64,000 nt of DNA from contig OX155951.1 of NCBI GenBank assembly GCA_944548615.1, positions 40,405,964 through 40,469,963 of the forward strand. The letters run 5' to 3'. This stretch comes from Micropterix aruncella (Eukaryota > Arthropoda > Insecta > Lepidoptera > Micropterigidae). Position 1 is the first letter of the stretch, and each line of letters begins with the position of its first letter. Of this stretch, positions 9,809 through 22,030 are shown piece after piece. Both the position numbers and the translations under genes were made by a program. The notes under the pieces are model-generated. The model had not been told where the DNA came from, did not search any database, and saw only the letters and a program-made list of their open reading frames with translations.

Positions 9809-10460
9809 TAATGGGTCCAGTGCAGTTGGGCCATTATGACCCATGTGTTAGGATCGGCCCAACTCACAGGTCAGCACCCATTCAGTAGCCTCCAAACAGA
9901 AATGCGAGCTTGGATAGGACTCTGAACCTTTGGGAAAGTTCACATGGGAATCGTCCTTCGGGCGCTCCTGGACGGTTTGCACACCGTGCGGCCTCAGCCA
10001 ATCGACTGTGCATTCCTACTAATAGCCGGGGAAGTCTGGAAACGGCTTTGTTTCCTATAGGACGAGGATAATTGTTACCCTTACGGAAACGGCTCTTGAA
10101 ACGACCAATCGGCTACCCAATCCCGGGTGAACAGTCGGGCAACCGACGAAGTGGTCCACGATAGATTCGGTAGACACCGACTCACCGCTACGTAAGGGAC
10201 GTAAGGGAGAGGACCACGTAAGCGACCTTGAACCTGTAACCAGTCGGAAAGCCGGATAAATCTGGCCGAAGCTGGAAGTAAGGGCGCGAGGTCGGCTCAC
10301 TAGTTATATCACGGTGTCTCGCGGGAAGACGTTGACTTCTTCCGGGTGAGGGGCCTAACTAGATAGTAGACTGTTTCGTCCCGTTTTGTACGCTCACCTC
10401 ACGAAACGATCAATATTGTTAAAACTTCCTGAGTTGACAAGTTCACCCGTTGTAGTCTAC
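9809..10460 (+). mobile_element. Poly(A)-less retroposon family R, near full-length copy
   Basis: This ~650-bp GC-rich block is homologous, in reverse orientation, to 45048-45715 and 53310-53975. It begins TAATGGG(T/C)CC, contains GCTCCTGGACGGT...GCACCGTGCGGC, then TTTCCTATAG, then GATAGATTCGGTA, and ends TTCACCCGTTGTAGTC, the decayed form of the conserved 3' end CGGG(T/C)TCGCCCG...GTAGTCGAC. No flanking duplication is obvious here. Frames inside do not match known proteins. Orientation is set by treating the conserved hairpin end as 3'. Class is unknown: long SINE or non-autonomous LINE derivative. Confidence 0.75.
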
Positions 10461-11236
10461 ATATTAAAATATCTACTTATATACCCACATATAGACAAAC
10501 ATATAGAAATATAATTATTTTATATTGCTGAAACTCAAATTTATTTCGTAAGATTTTATTATGGTACTTTTGACGATCAACCGAGCTAGCATATATAAAG
10601 CAGTATTTTGAAATACTCTATTTAAAAATATCACTGTAAATTGAGAATAATACCACCGATCAAACAACTGCCCTTAGTATACCTGCTGCTAATATTGTAA
10701 TAAATCAATAAATACTATCCTCCATTTATTACTTGTTCTCAATCGCATAATATCTAATGATCCTAAACAGCGAAAGCTCTCCTTTGAATATTGCAGGGTT
10801 TAATACAGCACGAAAATATCATAGGTAGCGATGTAATGGAGTGCAAATCTTACCAGCCGTGTCATCAAATATGAATGACCGCTGGCAAACATTCGATCGA
10901 AGAGTGGAAACTGCTTTGGGGGTGGTTTGCGAGGGGGCAGACGGAACATAACTTGAATATTTAATGTCATTGAGACGCCAAGGGAGAGCGGCGAAGGCAA
11001 CACGTTGGTATGAGGGAGAAGGGGTATGCGTGACGTCACATTGTGCATCATTACGATATTCGTACAAAGGATTGAAGACAATACTCATTAGCAGCGATTC
11101 TTAGTCACTTTTTAGCGCTATTATTTTATATGCGGTCATACATAATACTATATTTTTATCAAAATATTACTCAATATTTATCAAAACAAAAGATTTAGTT
11201 GTTAGCTCTCCGATTTAAGAACCTAAATTTGCGCAT
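10461..11236. other. AT-rich DNA with one GC-rich patch
   Basis: A patch at 10840-11060 has overlapping 89-93-codon minus frames with proline-rich, unrecognised products, and contains GCGTGACGTCAC near 11029, a CRE-like palindrome. I do not call a gene. Confidence 0.35.
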
Positions 11237-11319
11237 GTGAACCTCAAGGGTTTTAGGCAACTAAATTCTAATGCTGTTTTCTTTGTTTTTGTTTATTTAT
11301 TTTGTTTTTTTTTTTTGTT

Positions 11320-11590
11320 GAACAAAATTAGAAAACTCAAGTGGAACTGGACTGGTCACATCATGAGAACGAACAAAGAAATATTGATGAAAGACGTAAT
11401 TGAATGGTATCCTAAAAATAGGAAAAGACAAAAATGATGTCAAATTATAAGATGGGAAGATGACTTACCAAAAAGATGGAGAAGGTGAGCTCGGGACAGA
11501 AATGAATGAAAGAAAATGGGGGAGGCCTATGACGAATGACAACCTGATCAACAAACTGGCTGCTGAAGAACATGATATCTTTTTTCAACA
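11320..11590 (+). pseudogene. LINE endonuclease/reverse-transcriptase C-terminus, degenerate
   Basis: The frame gives KIRKLKWNWTGHIMR, EWYPKNRKRQ, then after stops IIRWEDDLPKRW and ARDRNE. This order (K-LKW-W-GH, EW-P--GKR--GR, RW-DD, ARDR--W) is the familiar C-terminal end of insect APE-type LINE proteins annotated as endonuclease-reverse transcriptase. At least three in-frame stops or shifts are present. The catalytic RT core is missing, as usual for a 5'-truncated copy. A T-rich run lies just upstream. Confidence 0.75.
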
Positions 11591-12529
11591 TTAGACTCAG
11601 AATTATATTGTTTTATAAGTATCACACAGGCAAAACTGTACAATAACGGTGAGTGAGTAAAAGCTTTTATAATTATATTATTATTATTATCCATCGCTTC
11701 TTTCAATCTTCTAGGGTTTGTAATATGACAATCTAAACACCGATAATAATCGGGTTATGCTCCCTTTGTACAACTCAATTGTTAGAAGTCGCATGGAAAC
11801 GAATGCAGCTATTTAGACTCCGCATGAAGATACCAATATCCTCATGCTGGAAGAAGTTAGGAAGTGTTTTTCGAGATTTTTGTACTCCAATCAGTATGGA
11901 CATTATCCATTTTTGTATCCGACTGCCTTTATCACAGTCATGTCATGGTTATATAATTGTCTATAATTGTCTATAATTGGCTATAACTGTCTGTCTCAAA
12001 TGAGAACTGTTGACCATGTAATATATTTTAACCTTGTTCAAGGCAAAACTGATAGCTTACTAACTAAGGTAGATTTTTTCGTGTCTAATAACTTTCGTGC
12101 TCTATCGCACCATACTTTCGCAGAGCCGTTCTCGCGCGATGGAACCTTGCGAGGTGGAACTTGTTGGCGCTTGCTTATTGGCACTTAGATGTCACCAGAT
12201 TTTGGTATTTTTATAACGATTTCTCATCTGTTTAAATTACAGACAATGAATTATTTATTCTTATATAATAGCTAGTATTTTATATGACATTCTATTTATA
12301 TAGTTACTAGATAATATCCTCAATAATTTTACTTTTCAGTGCATTGGTTGCTCTATAATATTGATAAATAAATGTACAGCTGCACTGTTGTGACGCCAGG
12401 CATTCCGCCGAATTAATAAAACATGAGGTGAATTTGTTCGTCCCTTAAAATAAACACGAACCGGAAAGATATTCTAGACTCTAGACGGACAAAATAATTT
12501 AGCAATGAATTTTGCCTTGAAAAAGGGTA
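11591..12529. other. Unrecognised DNA
   Basis: AT-rich with short local repeats (CTATAATTGT/CTATAATTGG at 11960-11980) and a small CpG patch at 12110-12170. No gene recognised. Confidence 0.4.
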
Positions 12530-12860
12530 AAGAAGATAACACTATTAATAGAAGCATGGACTCTAATAAAGTTCAGGTCGTTAACATTATTAAATTTCTA
12601 GGTATTACAATAGACCAGAAGTTAAACTGATTTTCATATCGAGAGGCTATCGAAGGAACTATCTTCTGCTATTCACGCCATCCGGAAAACCAAATTTCTG
12701 ACTGGAGAACACATATTATGGCTGCTTTCATTTGAGCATGGCTTATGGTACTTTGACATGAGGTAATGCACCAGATAGCCATCGTATTTTCATACTGCAG
12801 AGCATGATCTCAGGACGATGTTTGGTTTAAAAATAGACAATGACTGTGGTCTGATCTTTA
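12530..12860 (+). pseudogene. LINE reverse-transcriptase fragment (jockey/CR1-like)
   Basis: Shifting frames read VVNIIKFLGITIDQKLN, then ERLSKELSSAIHAIRKTKFLT, then GLWYFD. The phrase V-FLGI-LD--L-W--HI--L--KL-SA---I---R-LT is the region just after the palm in jockey/CR1-like LINE reverse transcriptases, and the SYGLL-WG block is visible in decayed form. Multiple stops and frameshifts make it a dead fragment. Confidence 0.7.
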
Positions 12861-14085
12861 AAAATAAAATAATAAATTGAAATATAATTTTATTTATCAG
12901 TATCTAGTTAATGCGAGAGAAAACATGAAAGGCCAGGAAAAGCACTCGAGTTTACACGAACATAACACAAGCATTAAGAATAACATCGTATTTCCCAAAA
13001 AAAAATACGCGTTCACATTACTTTCCCTCCTCGTCGTTTGATGGGCCGGAAAGGTGAAAAGAAATTTATTCGTCATTTTTTAAAATACGCAATATTCCAT
13101 CCATGTGTGCCCTTTATATATCAATCCAACATTATGTATTGCTATTTTGCTCTTTAAAATAGCACTCGTATCAATAAATTGGTTAAAAAAATGTTCTATT
13201 TTAAGTTATTTAAAAAAAATCCGTTTCTCTTTGTTGACTGTGCCTTCTCTTTATATACTAGAATGTTCTGATTATATTAAAAATAATACGAATAGATACT
13301 CATTGTGAAGAGATGTACACGCAATGGCTACGAGGAATATACATTTCTTAAACTGTCCCTCAGTGAGGGATTTCAGTTATATTATTTAATAATGGACTGA
13401 CTCAAAATAAAATCGTATTACAGCGTAAATGACTTTTTAAGCGATAATAATAAATAAATATTATAACATATTCTTATTGTACTTCTCAGATATCTTAAAC
13501 CAATCTTCATTTTATTCTAGCTTTATTTTCTAACAAACCGTAGATACTTTAATAATTCCACGATGAAATTTTAATTTAAATTTAAAATATAAACATTATT
13601 TATTTGACATTTAAAAATCGAATTGACAATTTTCATAATATTTAGTGACGGAAATTTACTGTAACTATCTCTAGGTATCTGTTGTTATTATATTTAAAAT
13701 TATATTAATTAGTTTAAACCTTTTCTTTGTCGGATATCTTTTCCCGTTATTTTGGATGTACTTCTTTTGTTTAGTCTACCATCTTATTTAATCTATAGTT
13801 TATACATAGTTACTGTTTTTATTTTAAAACATTTATATTTGTATTTAGACATTTATAGTCATTTATGTGATGATATTGTATATTTTGTTTATTAACTATG
13901 GTTACCTCATCATACTTCTTGATTTTTTGGTATTTATATTGGTATCTTTTAGTATCAGAGTTATCTCTATATATCTCTATATTTATATTTATGTTTAAAT
14001 AAGTACACTATGATTTCAGTTCAAGTATATTTTATTACAGAAAATATTGTACACCTTATAAATATTAAACTGTTTAGCATTAGAT
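12861..14085. other. AT-rich DNA, nothing recognised
   Basis: Long AT-rich stretch; the open frames present are rich in Ile/Leu/Tyr/Ser and look like chance frames. Confidence 0.45.
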
Positions 14086-14195
14086 AGATAGATAGATGAA
14101 TATAAATTCTTTATTGCCCATTTTAAAAAAAAAACATTAAACAGGCGGACTTATTGCTTAAAGTACAATCTTTTACAGCCAGCCTTCGTTGAAGT
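14086..14195 (-). repeat. LINE 3' end with tetranucleotide tail
   Basis: (TAGA)n at 14083-14097, then TTCTTTATTGCCCA and GGCGGACTTATTGC...TTTTACAGCCAGCC. This is the reverse complement of a 3'-end word order (GGCTGACTG-AAG, GCAATAAGTCCGCC, then TGCAATAAAG) also at 43988-44103, 52885-53025 and 40014-40051. Only the tail is kept. Confidence 0.65.
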
Positions 14196-15739
14196 TGAAG
14201 TATAAATTAAGATGCGAGTAAAGTAAATTAAACAAAAGAAACTTAATATTTAACAAAAAATTATCATATAATAAATATGCCGTTTTTTTTTTAATATAAT
14301 TAACATATATATTTGGAGAATATTCGCAAGGTGCGGAGGATAGGAGAGGAAGGAATAAGATGTAGGATAACTAGGAATTTAGGAACATAAAATGCTTTTC
14401 CAGGGACACTTAAAAAATATAAACCGTTGGTGCGTTTCTGATATTAGACCCATCGATTTGGTATGTCTTATTTACGTTTCTCAATAAAATTAAACAATAA
14501 TATTATTATCATACTTATTTTATATTTAAATGATTGTGATTTCAAATAAAAGACAAACGATTGTAAATCGTACTATCGAATTAAAAACAGACCCCTGGGC
14601 AGTTCCACTGTTTACAGACTATGCATCCGCAGCGATTCGCATAGCGATATGAATATCGCGGTGAACAAATGATTCGATAGCTGGCCGATGTTTATTGTAG
14701 AGTGATTAAAAATAACACAAACATTGGATGCGAAAATAAAGAGAGAAAAGCGACGCCCGGCGTCCGAATCGGATTGTAGCGCCAATTCAACGATAAACAC
14801 GACGAATGTAATCACTTGCCATATTGTATGCGCCAATTATCAACATTGTGTAATAATGTTATTGTAATCGGGATTCATGATTACACTCAAAAACGGAACA
14901 GCTGATGTTTTCGTAAAGTCGGAAATATGTTTGATTTATTTTATTTCACTTTAATCTTCATTATCGAAAACTATTTTCATTGCTCCATTACATAAACGAT
15001 AACCAATGGCGAAACTTTAACTAATTTTGGTGTTCGTAGCTATTTCTGTGCAGCACCACCCAACATATATATATTCGTTTCAGGGCTAGCGTTTCCAGAG
15101 GATTATATATTTACACATACATTTACCACAATATCTAAAATATACTACTCAGGGTATTCTGATACTCTGATACTAAAATAATAATACTTACATAAAGAAA
15201 TATAATACAATAATCATATGATCATATTATTAAAAAAAACCGTTTTTTTTTTGTAAATTGATTAATGAAAGTAAAGTAATACTACTAGTTACAATTTATA
15301 TCTGTACGATCACAATAATAACCTAAATGTATACTTATCAAAAAAATATATATAAACCCCGCAATGTCGACAGAGGTATTTTCTCTAGGAGTGCCATTTT
15401 TATATATAAGGGCCCCCAGACTGTTCAGATACCGCGACTAAAGACTAATCACGCGATGAATGCGGTGTCGGTCAGATTACAGCGCATTTATAATCAACGC
15501 TAGAACGGCATTGAGTTCACCTGAAAAAAATCGAATTTCTGACGTATTATCGCAAAACTCTATTTGTCTTATAAAATATGTACAATCGGTCCATTGCCAT
15601 GCACCGGAAAGAAGTACTAATAAACGGTAGCAGCAAATCTAGCCTTTAATTTAGAAAAACAAATCTAGCCTTTAAATTATAAAAATAAAAAGTTTTTCAC
15701 GTTAATTAGGCTAATTGTTACATAAGTTGTATTACTTAT
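14196..15739. other. Unrecognised DNA
   Basis: AT-rich. A more GC-balanced, CpG-containing segment at 14600-14830 carries a 74-codon minus frame with no recognised similarity. No other structure seen. Confidence 0.4.
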
Positions 15740-15915
15740 TTTAATTACTCCCGCCTAGATACGGGACAGTTTAGTCCTAGTTAGGTGGGCAATGAGCATT
15801 AGCTGCATTTCGGTGTTCAATTTTTCCGAGTTAATTATAACATTGATAACAATGGGGCTAAATGTACAAAAATGAAATAAATAAAGTATTAAACCTAAAA
15901 AAAAAAAAAAAACCC
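15740..15915 (+). repeat. Retroelement 3' end with poly(A)
   Basis: GCCTAGATACGGGACAG...TCCTAGTTAGGTGGGC is followed by AT-rich DNA, AATAAA-type signals and a run of 16 A ending at about 15912. The CCTAGTTAGG core recurs at 18045, 40571 and (minus) 56890, so this is a dispersed family, SINE or LINE tail. Confidence 0.6.
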
Positions 15916-17164
15916 AAAAACCTCTTTATTTCACTACATGCCAGTAAGGAATGTTATAAAATGCAATTTACTCCTTGATAAATTCTATTCATATTTTTTT
16001 AATAACCTTTAGCGGTTGCCTCAAAACGAATAGAGTTCATTCCGGTAATTATCTTTCATATTTACGTTATGCCCCTGTTGTTAGACTACGTGTTTTTTGT
16101 GTTCATGATATAAAAACCCCTTATTCAGTATTTAAAAAAACCGTAGAACAATCAAATATATATATTTTTTTAAAATTGAACATACACCTACTTACAAATA
16201 TTAATTGGAGAATTAAATTCGCATTATAGAATCTTATTAAAATAATCTCACAAAGTAAAATAAAAATATTAGCAGTAGAATATATATTGCGATTGTAGCA
16301 CACATATTATATTAATACTGATTCTAGCATAATAGCGGTGGAATGTGAAAATATTTCCGATTGCAAAATTGTGTAAAATGTACATTCACAGGTTAAATAA
16401 CCGTTTGTGCGTGAAGGGTATAAATAATTATATTTCCTTTTTCCATTTCTCATTTGTTTAACAAGTTATTTGTTGTTTACGTTGATTAATCAGGTGACCA
16501 GTTATTTAGCTTGTTCAAGACAGTAAATTAGAAAAAACGAAACGTTATTGTTCGTTTATCTTATTCAATACCAAAACATGCATTATTGAAACGTATTGAA
16601 AGAAGTACTACACGATATTATATATAACATGTATAAAAGCATATATGGCGAGAACATATCTCTAAATGGTAAAATACCTGTGTAAAATAAAGTTATTTTA
16701 CAGCAATAAAATAAAATAGCTGTTTATATTGAAATTTGCCACGCAGAAATCTACCCCAGTATGTATAATAGGAGGAGATCTGGTATATAGTCGTTAACCT
16801 TATATTTTCTTCCCGGTAAAGTTGCCAGCTGATTATGCCAAATCCACATGCTTCAAGATTACCCGGATAGAAAAAAAAATAAGTAAACTTAATTTAATCA
16901 CGTCTAGTCGATAATGTTGACCATCAGAGGAAATGATATGGTCTGTATAATTGATTCGCATTTCATCGATTTTTTTAATTATACTCACTTGCGCTCCGTT
17001 AAAGCCCGTCGATTGCATCTTGTAAATGTCACCGGCGACTTAAATCTCCGTTATGTGAACCCATTTTTAGTAGTCTCTGTTATGAGCCACTGAGGATAAC
17101 AGTGGCGTGTCTAACATTGGAGGCTTGAACGGAAGGTTTAAAGTTTGTACGAATTTTGAATGAC
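15916..17164. other. AT-rich DNA, nothing recognised
   Basis: No convincing gene; the open frames of 60-84 codons here are hydrophobic and AT-driven. Confidence 0.45.
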
Positions 17165-17460
17165 ATTTATATTACATTACATTTACGTCGTGTCCAATTG
17201 GCGGCTAAAAACCGCTCTTAGACGTATCAAAATAGGTTAGGAAGTAAGTCTTATTACTACTTTAATCTTTAGTTAACATACATATGTTGTAAAGAATTTA
17301 GCTATTAGATTGAAGAAAAATAAAATCTAGTATCCAAGAAACTTTAGAATCTACTAAAAGTATTTCTTCGTAAAATCTTATTACAAAACAAATTAAAGGC
17401 TTATTAATTAAAATAGTTAATATTTCTAGTGGCACCTACTAAAAGCCACTCAATTGAATA
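17165..17460 (-). mobile_element. LINE 3' UTR fragment, same family as 51776-52665
   Basis: On the minus strand the end reads GCCGCCAATTGGACACGAC followed by (ATGTA)n-like repeats. Just inside it is an AGTAGTAATAAGACTTACTT block matching 52555-52585. No coding sequence is left. Confidence 0.7.
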
Positions 17461-18040
17461 TTTATATATAAAAAAGACTCAACTTATCTTTTATTTTTAT
17501 AAAATAAAAACATTTTTGACATAAAAATTCAAATAATACGGTGAATTTTTGCTTCAATGCCATTTACTCTCTAATTTATATACTTAAATATGAAATTCAT
17601 TCCTTAGATTTTATTCATATCATATTTACACTGTCCGCCATAGATGTCAATATGCTTTTAAAAACAACGTAATGAAACAGACATAATTAATAATATTTTG
17701 TTACAAGCAGAATATAGCTTGTGTACGACGAATATAACAAACTTTAATAAAGTGTAGGGACTTCGTCAACATGTACATATAATTCAATGTATAGATAGAT
17801 ATTTTAAATATTATTCGTAGACTGACCTAAACTGAAAGACGCATTGAAATATCAATGACTTAGTTTTTAGCTTGTAATTATTTTTTACCTACCTTGTTTA
17901 TTATTATTAGATTTTTTTTAAAAATGTTTAAAATTTCATCAATAAATATTAGTTTGAGATCATTTTGCATATCTCCTTACCTGGTGGTCCTCTGCCGATT
18001 ACTTTTAAATATTTAACTTTGTTTTAAAATTTTTTTTTTT
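17461..18040. other. AT-rich DNA, nothing recognised
   Basis: Low-complexity A/T sequence ending in a T run at 18025-18045. Confidence 0.45.
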
Positions 18041-18044
18041 TTTT

Positions 18045-18235
18045 TTGGTACGGGACTAGGCCTAGTTAGGCGGCGTTGATATAAAGAAATGTTTAGCTGC
18101 GGTACTCTCTATTTTGTTAGGTTTATAACAAAGTGCTAATGCAATAATTTACTAAAGTTTTATTTTAATTTAATATACATTTTATTTTATTTAATGTACA
18201 TTGTGCTTTTCTTTAAATAAATAGATAACAAGTAA
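18045..18235 (+). repeat. CCTAGTTAGG-family retroelement 3' end
   Basis: GGTACGGGACTAGGCCTAGTTAGGCGGCG (positions 18048-18076) starts a ~190-bp unit that ends GTGCTTTTCTTTAAATAAATA. A shorter minus-strand copy is at 56835-56930. Confidence 0.65.
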
Positions 18236-18270
18236 ATTAATTTTCTATTATAATTTTCTAATAAGATAGT

Positions 18271-18756
18271 GTCATCAGATATGCTGATGACACCATTTTG
18301 ATATTTGACAACAGGCAGAGCCTGCAGAAACTCGTGGACATCGTCACCGTAGCGAGTGCGTCAAACGGCATTAACATCAACGCCAAAAAGACCAAATATA
18401 CGATAGTAAGTCGAACACTACAGTCAAAGTCAAACTCTTTCATAAATATCGATGGTACAGGCTTTGAAAGAGTGAGCCAATACAAATACGCTGGTGTCAT
18501 AGTCAACGACAAAGGAGACCACAGTGCCGAAATTAAATGCCGAATTGAGTAGGAATACGGGCCTGCTCAACCCCAAATACGAACTCCTGCAAATAGTAAC
18601 CCATGGGGGGAAATTCAAGGCAAGAGGAGGCCTGGGCGGCCAATGACATCATGGCTGCAAAATCTACGCCAGTGGTTCCAGCTGAGCATTGGCGCATTGT
18701 TCCGTGCGGCGGTCTCCAAGACTGAAATCAGCAAGATGATTGCCAACCTTCGTTAG
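18271..18756 (+). pseudogene. LINE reverse-transcriptase fragment with YADD motif
   Basis: The open frame reads VIRYADDTILIF, with the RT catalytic motif C box YADD at 18280-18291, then NGININAKKTKY, NSFINIDGTGFERV and QYKYAGVIVND, ending at a stop near 18552. A second block at 18610-18756 in another frame reads GKRRPGRPMTSWLQNLRQW and ALFRAAVSKTEISKMIANL before TAG. In full-length insect APE-type LINEs these two blocks are separated by about 100-150 residues, so there is an internal deletion between 18552 and 18610. N-terminal endonuclease, fingers and motif A are missing. Non-functional copy. Confidence 0.85.
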
Positions 18757-19535
18757 AAGACGGCACTACAAGATAAAGACATTAATTTTCCCGCCAGAAA
18801 GTAAATTTACATTTGCCGCGCGCTATGCTGCCAGCGCGCATTTAAATTGTATGGATTCAGATTATTTTTCGAACAGACAATATTAGTTAACGAACAACAC
18901 CGCCCGCCCACTTTTCAAAGAGTATAAAATAAATTTCCTAACAGACAAACGTTTGTTCTTCTTTGCCTCGTGATCAGTTTCGTATTACGTAATATTTGCG
19001 AACGACTACTCTACCAAAAATTAGATGAATATACTGCATATTTGAGCTTACCGTGCTCTGTCTGTAAAAAATAATATAGAAAATATCAGATAATTTTAGG
19101 CAATTAGAGATTGAAAAAGACGGGTTATGTTAAAAATATGCAATCACATTTAAAAAGGCAAAGTACTTCGAAAATATTTTATAATTCTAGTGTCATCTTT
19201 CCGTCTTTTCGTCTTTTCATTTTCATATTAGTTCATATTTTTTCATCTTAGTTCTTCTTAGTTCACGTCTTCTCCGTTTCATTTTTATTCAGAATAATAT
19301 TAGTAAATTCATTGACGAAAAGATATATATTTACCATTTTTATAAACACATTGTTGAGCTAGAACATACAAAATTAAATATTTACCTTAGAACAGGTCCC
19401 GGCCTAGTAAGGTTACGTTACCACTGGAATATGACATGTATTCAAAATATAATATTGACTCAATATTAAACATATTGTTGTGCATATTACCTCAGTTCTG
19501 AAATTATTCACTTACACTTTATACTTGTATGACTA
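18757..19535. other. Unrecognised DNA
   Basis: A short CpG patch (18810-18850) and pyrimidine-rich sequence near 19200-19280 (repeats of TTAGTTC and GTCTTTTC). A GGCCTAGTAAGG word at 19400 may be a worn CCTAGTTAGG-family copy. Confidence 0.4.
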
Positions 19536-19541
19536 AATAAA

Positions 19542-20853
19542 TCTGTACTTATATTTAAAAAAAGTAATGTTTATAAGTTTGAAAGTTTGTATGTTTGTAA
19601 TATTGTAAGAAGGGGGCAATCTCCAAAACTACTCATCTGATTTCTTACACTAATGGAAAAATCCATTATCAACAAGTGCTATAGGCTATATTTTATTGCG
19701 ATAGATATTGTTTTTCAATAAGAAATCACGATATTTGTAAATCGAGTCGGAAAAATGAGTTGGGGAGTTGTTTTATCGGCGTGCTCTGAAGAAACAGTTG
19801 GATTTACCTGAAAACAATATGGACAAAACATTAGCCTTGTGAGGGACCACCCCTCACTAGCCTCCAAGTTATTCGGTCTGAGGTGGTGGTGTCAACTTGC
19901 GGGTTATCTCCGTATTAAAAGTCGATTTAAAGTGTATCAGAAGGTATTTATTGAGAGTTTGATATTGCCAGTTTGTAACGCTTCCCGAATGGGATATATT
20001 GACGCAAATAAAGTGGCTATCTGCCTGAAGTTACGAGGGTGCGTGGATAAGGATTGTACTTGTGCGCCTAGTATCTCGTACTGGGCACGGCTCGAATCTG
20101 TGGGAGTGCAGAATGATGCGTCTCACCTCGATAGGGAAAAGAAGGAAAACGTAACCAAGAAGCCGGACCCGTTGACTATCCTCGGGAGAGGGGTACCGGG
20201 TATGCCGTCGCTGTCTTGGGGGACGTTATCACTCGAGGAATGGTACTTTGGTCGTATTTTCGCCGGTTTATATAGGTCGACAAATGATTCAATCTAAAAT
20301 ATTCTGAGTAAAAGTATTGTTTCATCGTGCTGATTCATCGCTATACGAGGTAGAATAGATAGCTGAATTTGTGTCAGTGCATTTCATTGGAAATCATTTC
20401 ATTTGTTGATTGCATGTAACGATTCTTAAGGGTCGTTACAGCCTTCAATAGGTCTATAAAAAAGTCAGGGACAGCATATATCTAACTTTTATATTTAAGC
20501 TACAATAACTGCTTTTGTGTCTCAAAAAAGTAAAAAAAAATAAGTTTGTTGAAGACATTAGCAATAAAATAAAAATCCTTATCAAAATAAATTAATACAT
20601 TACAACGGGTGTTAAGTAAAGATAAAATTAGCCATATACTGTTGGTATAGTAATAGAGATATCATGAAATTAGTAACATGTAGCGAGGAACAAGATACGT
20701 ACGTCTACGATATAGGTAGCGTACATCTGAGTGGGGGCGTCTTGCACTATATATATGAATGTAGCGTCTAAAAAGGCAAATAAGCGCCACACTACATAAA
20801 TTAACAAATCGATTTCAAAATTTACGCTAAGCGAAGCGGCGGTTAACAGCTAG
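19542..20853 (+). mobile_element. Helitron-type element with an internal insert
   Basis: The 3' end reads AAGCGAAGCGGCGG...CAGCTAG followed by T, i.e. a CTRR terminus before T as in Helitrons. The 5' end TCTGTACTTATATT is a worn form of TCTACACTAATATT in the neighbour at 20868. Both share GTTTGTA repeats, GGGGG(T/C)AATCTCCAAAACTAC, GCTATAGGCTATATT and a TCTATAAAAAAGTC...ACAATAACTGCTTTT block. Here a ~660-bp segment (about 19768-20433) lies between the shared 5' and middle blocks and carries a 152-codon ORF that the neighbour lacks. Confidence 0.7.
19839..20297 (+). CDS. Unrecognised 152-codon ORF inside a Helitron-type element
   Basis: Open from ATG to stop with no interruption and less AT-rich than its surroundings. 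The product has a hydrophobic first third (LFGLRWWCQLAGYL), a Cys pair region (CLKLRGCVDKDCTC) and a Trp-containing end (SWGTLSLEEWYFGR). I recognise no domain. It lies wholly within sequence missing from the sister element, so it was inserted into or captured by the Helitron. It may be a captured gene fragment, part of another element, or a chance frame; length alone is modest support. Confidence 0.3.
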   Translation: MRDHPSLASKLFGLRWWCQLAGYLRIKSRFKVYQKVFIESLILPVCNASRMGYIDANKVAICLKLRGCVDKDCTCAPSISYWARLESVGVQNDASHLDREKKENVTKKPDPLTILGRGVPGMPSLSWGTLSLEEWYFGRIFAGLYRSTNDSI

Positions 20854-21659
20854 TTCATAAATCTATATCTACACTAATATTATAAAGTGGTAATGTGTGT
20901 AAGTTTGTAAGTTTGTATGTAGGGGGTAATCTCCAAAACTACTTATACGATTTGAAAAATTCTTTCACCAATAGAAAGCTACATTATCAAGTAATGCTAT
21001 AGGCTATATTGTATTGTGATAAATAATAGTTTTCAATACGAAATAACGATATGTATATATCAAGACGTAGAAAATGGGCTGGTTTTATATTTGTAACCTA
21101 TTTAAAACAAAAACATCGGCCTCAAAGAGATCTATAAAAAAGTCCGCAACAGTATATGTCTTTCATATTTTAGCTACAATAACTGCTTTTATGTTTCAAA
21201 AAAATAAGTGGCACCCTCTGTTAGAATTCGCGTATACCACTACCCTGAATTCCGTTGTACAAGTCATGAAATACGGCGCTACAAGTCAGCCGCGCCCCTT
21301 GTAAGCAATAAAAGCAATTGTCAGAAGTTTCACACATTTATAAAACAACGCCTTCCCCGGGAGCGAAGCCGCGGGCAATATTTTCTGGGATCGCAGCTAC
21401 ATTATTGGTAGGAGATCGAACTACATACTCTGCTTTTAAATTGCCCCCCAAATGTTACCAATGTATGGAATCCAATATGCAACATTTCAAAGAAAAGTAA
21501 GCTGGCCGAAGTATTATGTAAATTGTGCGATATCCCGCCTCGTAACTAAACCGTCTGACAAGGATATCAATTGGTTGCTTGTGCAAAAGTTTAGATGACA
21601 GTGGAAGCGTAGAAAATTTATGATGAGTATTGAAAGGTGAATTATCGATATGGCGATTG

Positions 21660-22030
21660 CTAATCATAACTCACGTACCTTGACGGTCGGGTAGCTACAG
21701 CAGTGTGATTTGCGCTGAGATTCTGCTTCTGCGTAGCGCGCACGGCACGATCGAGGGATTCGTGCGGCGTGTCCGGCACGGCGCGTGCGCTGACCAAGTG
21801 TATGGCGCGTGCGACGCGCTGTTTCCTGTGGGGTGCAGTCGTAACCCTCCCAAAGGATCGATATGCCTTCACAACGAATCCGATTCCGCGATTCCGAGAC
21901 AATAAACGAGGCTTTTTGTCTGAGTCGGCGAGGCCGTGAAACGCGGTCGAAAATCGTTGATACCGTTCGAATGACAGACTGACCCGCCGCCGCCGTTCGA
22001 AAGCGGGCGATGTTGCCAATTGTCAGGTTT
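21660..22030. other. CpG-rich block within the Helitron mosaic
   Basis: About 370 bp rich in CpG. A 119-codon frame on the minus strand (22019-21660) is Arg/Ser/Ala-rich with no recognised domain, and a 66-codon plus frame overlaps it. The composition jump at about 21670 and 22030 suggests a captured or inserted segment. It could be a promoter-type fragment; a coding role is unsupported. Confidence 0.35.

Noticed and set aside
11020..11045. CRE (GCGTGACGTCAC) as a promoter element
   Set aside because: No other promoter features or adjacent gene; a single palindromic 8-mer is expected by chance at this scale.
21660..22019. 119-codon minus ORF in a CpG-rich block
   Set aside because: Several overlapping frames on both strands, as expected in GC-rich DNA; Arg/Ser-rich product with no domain.
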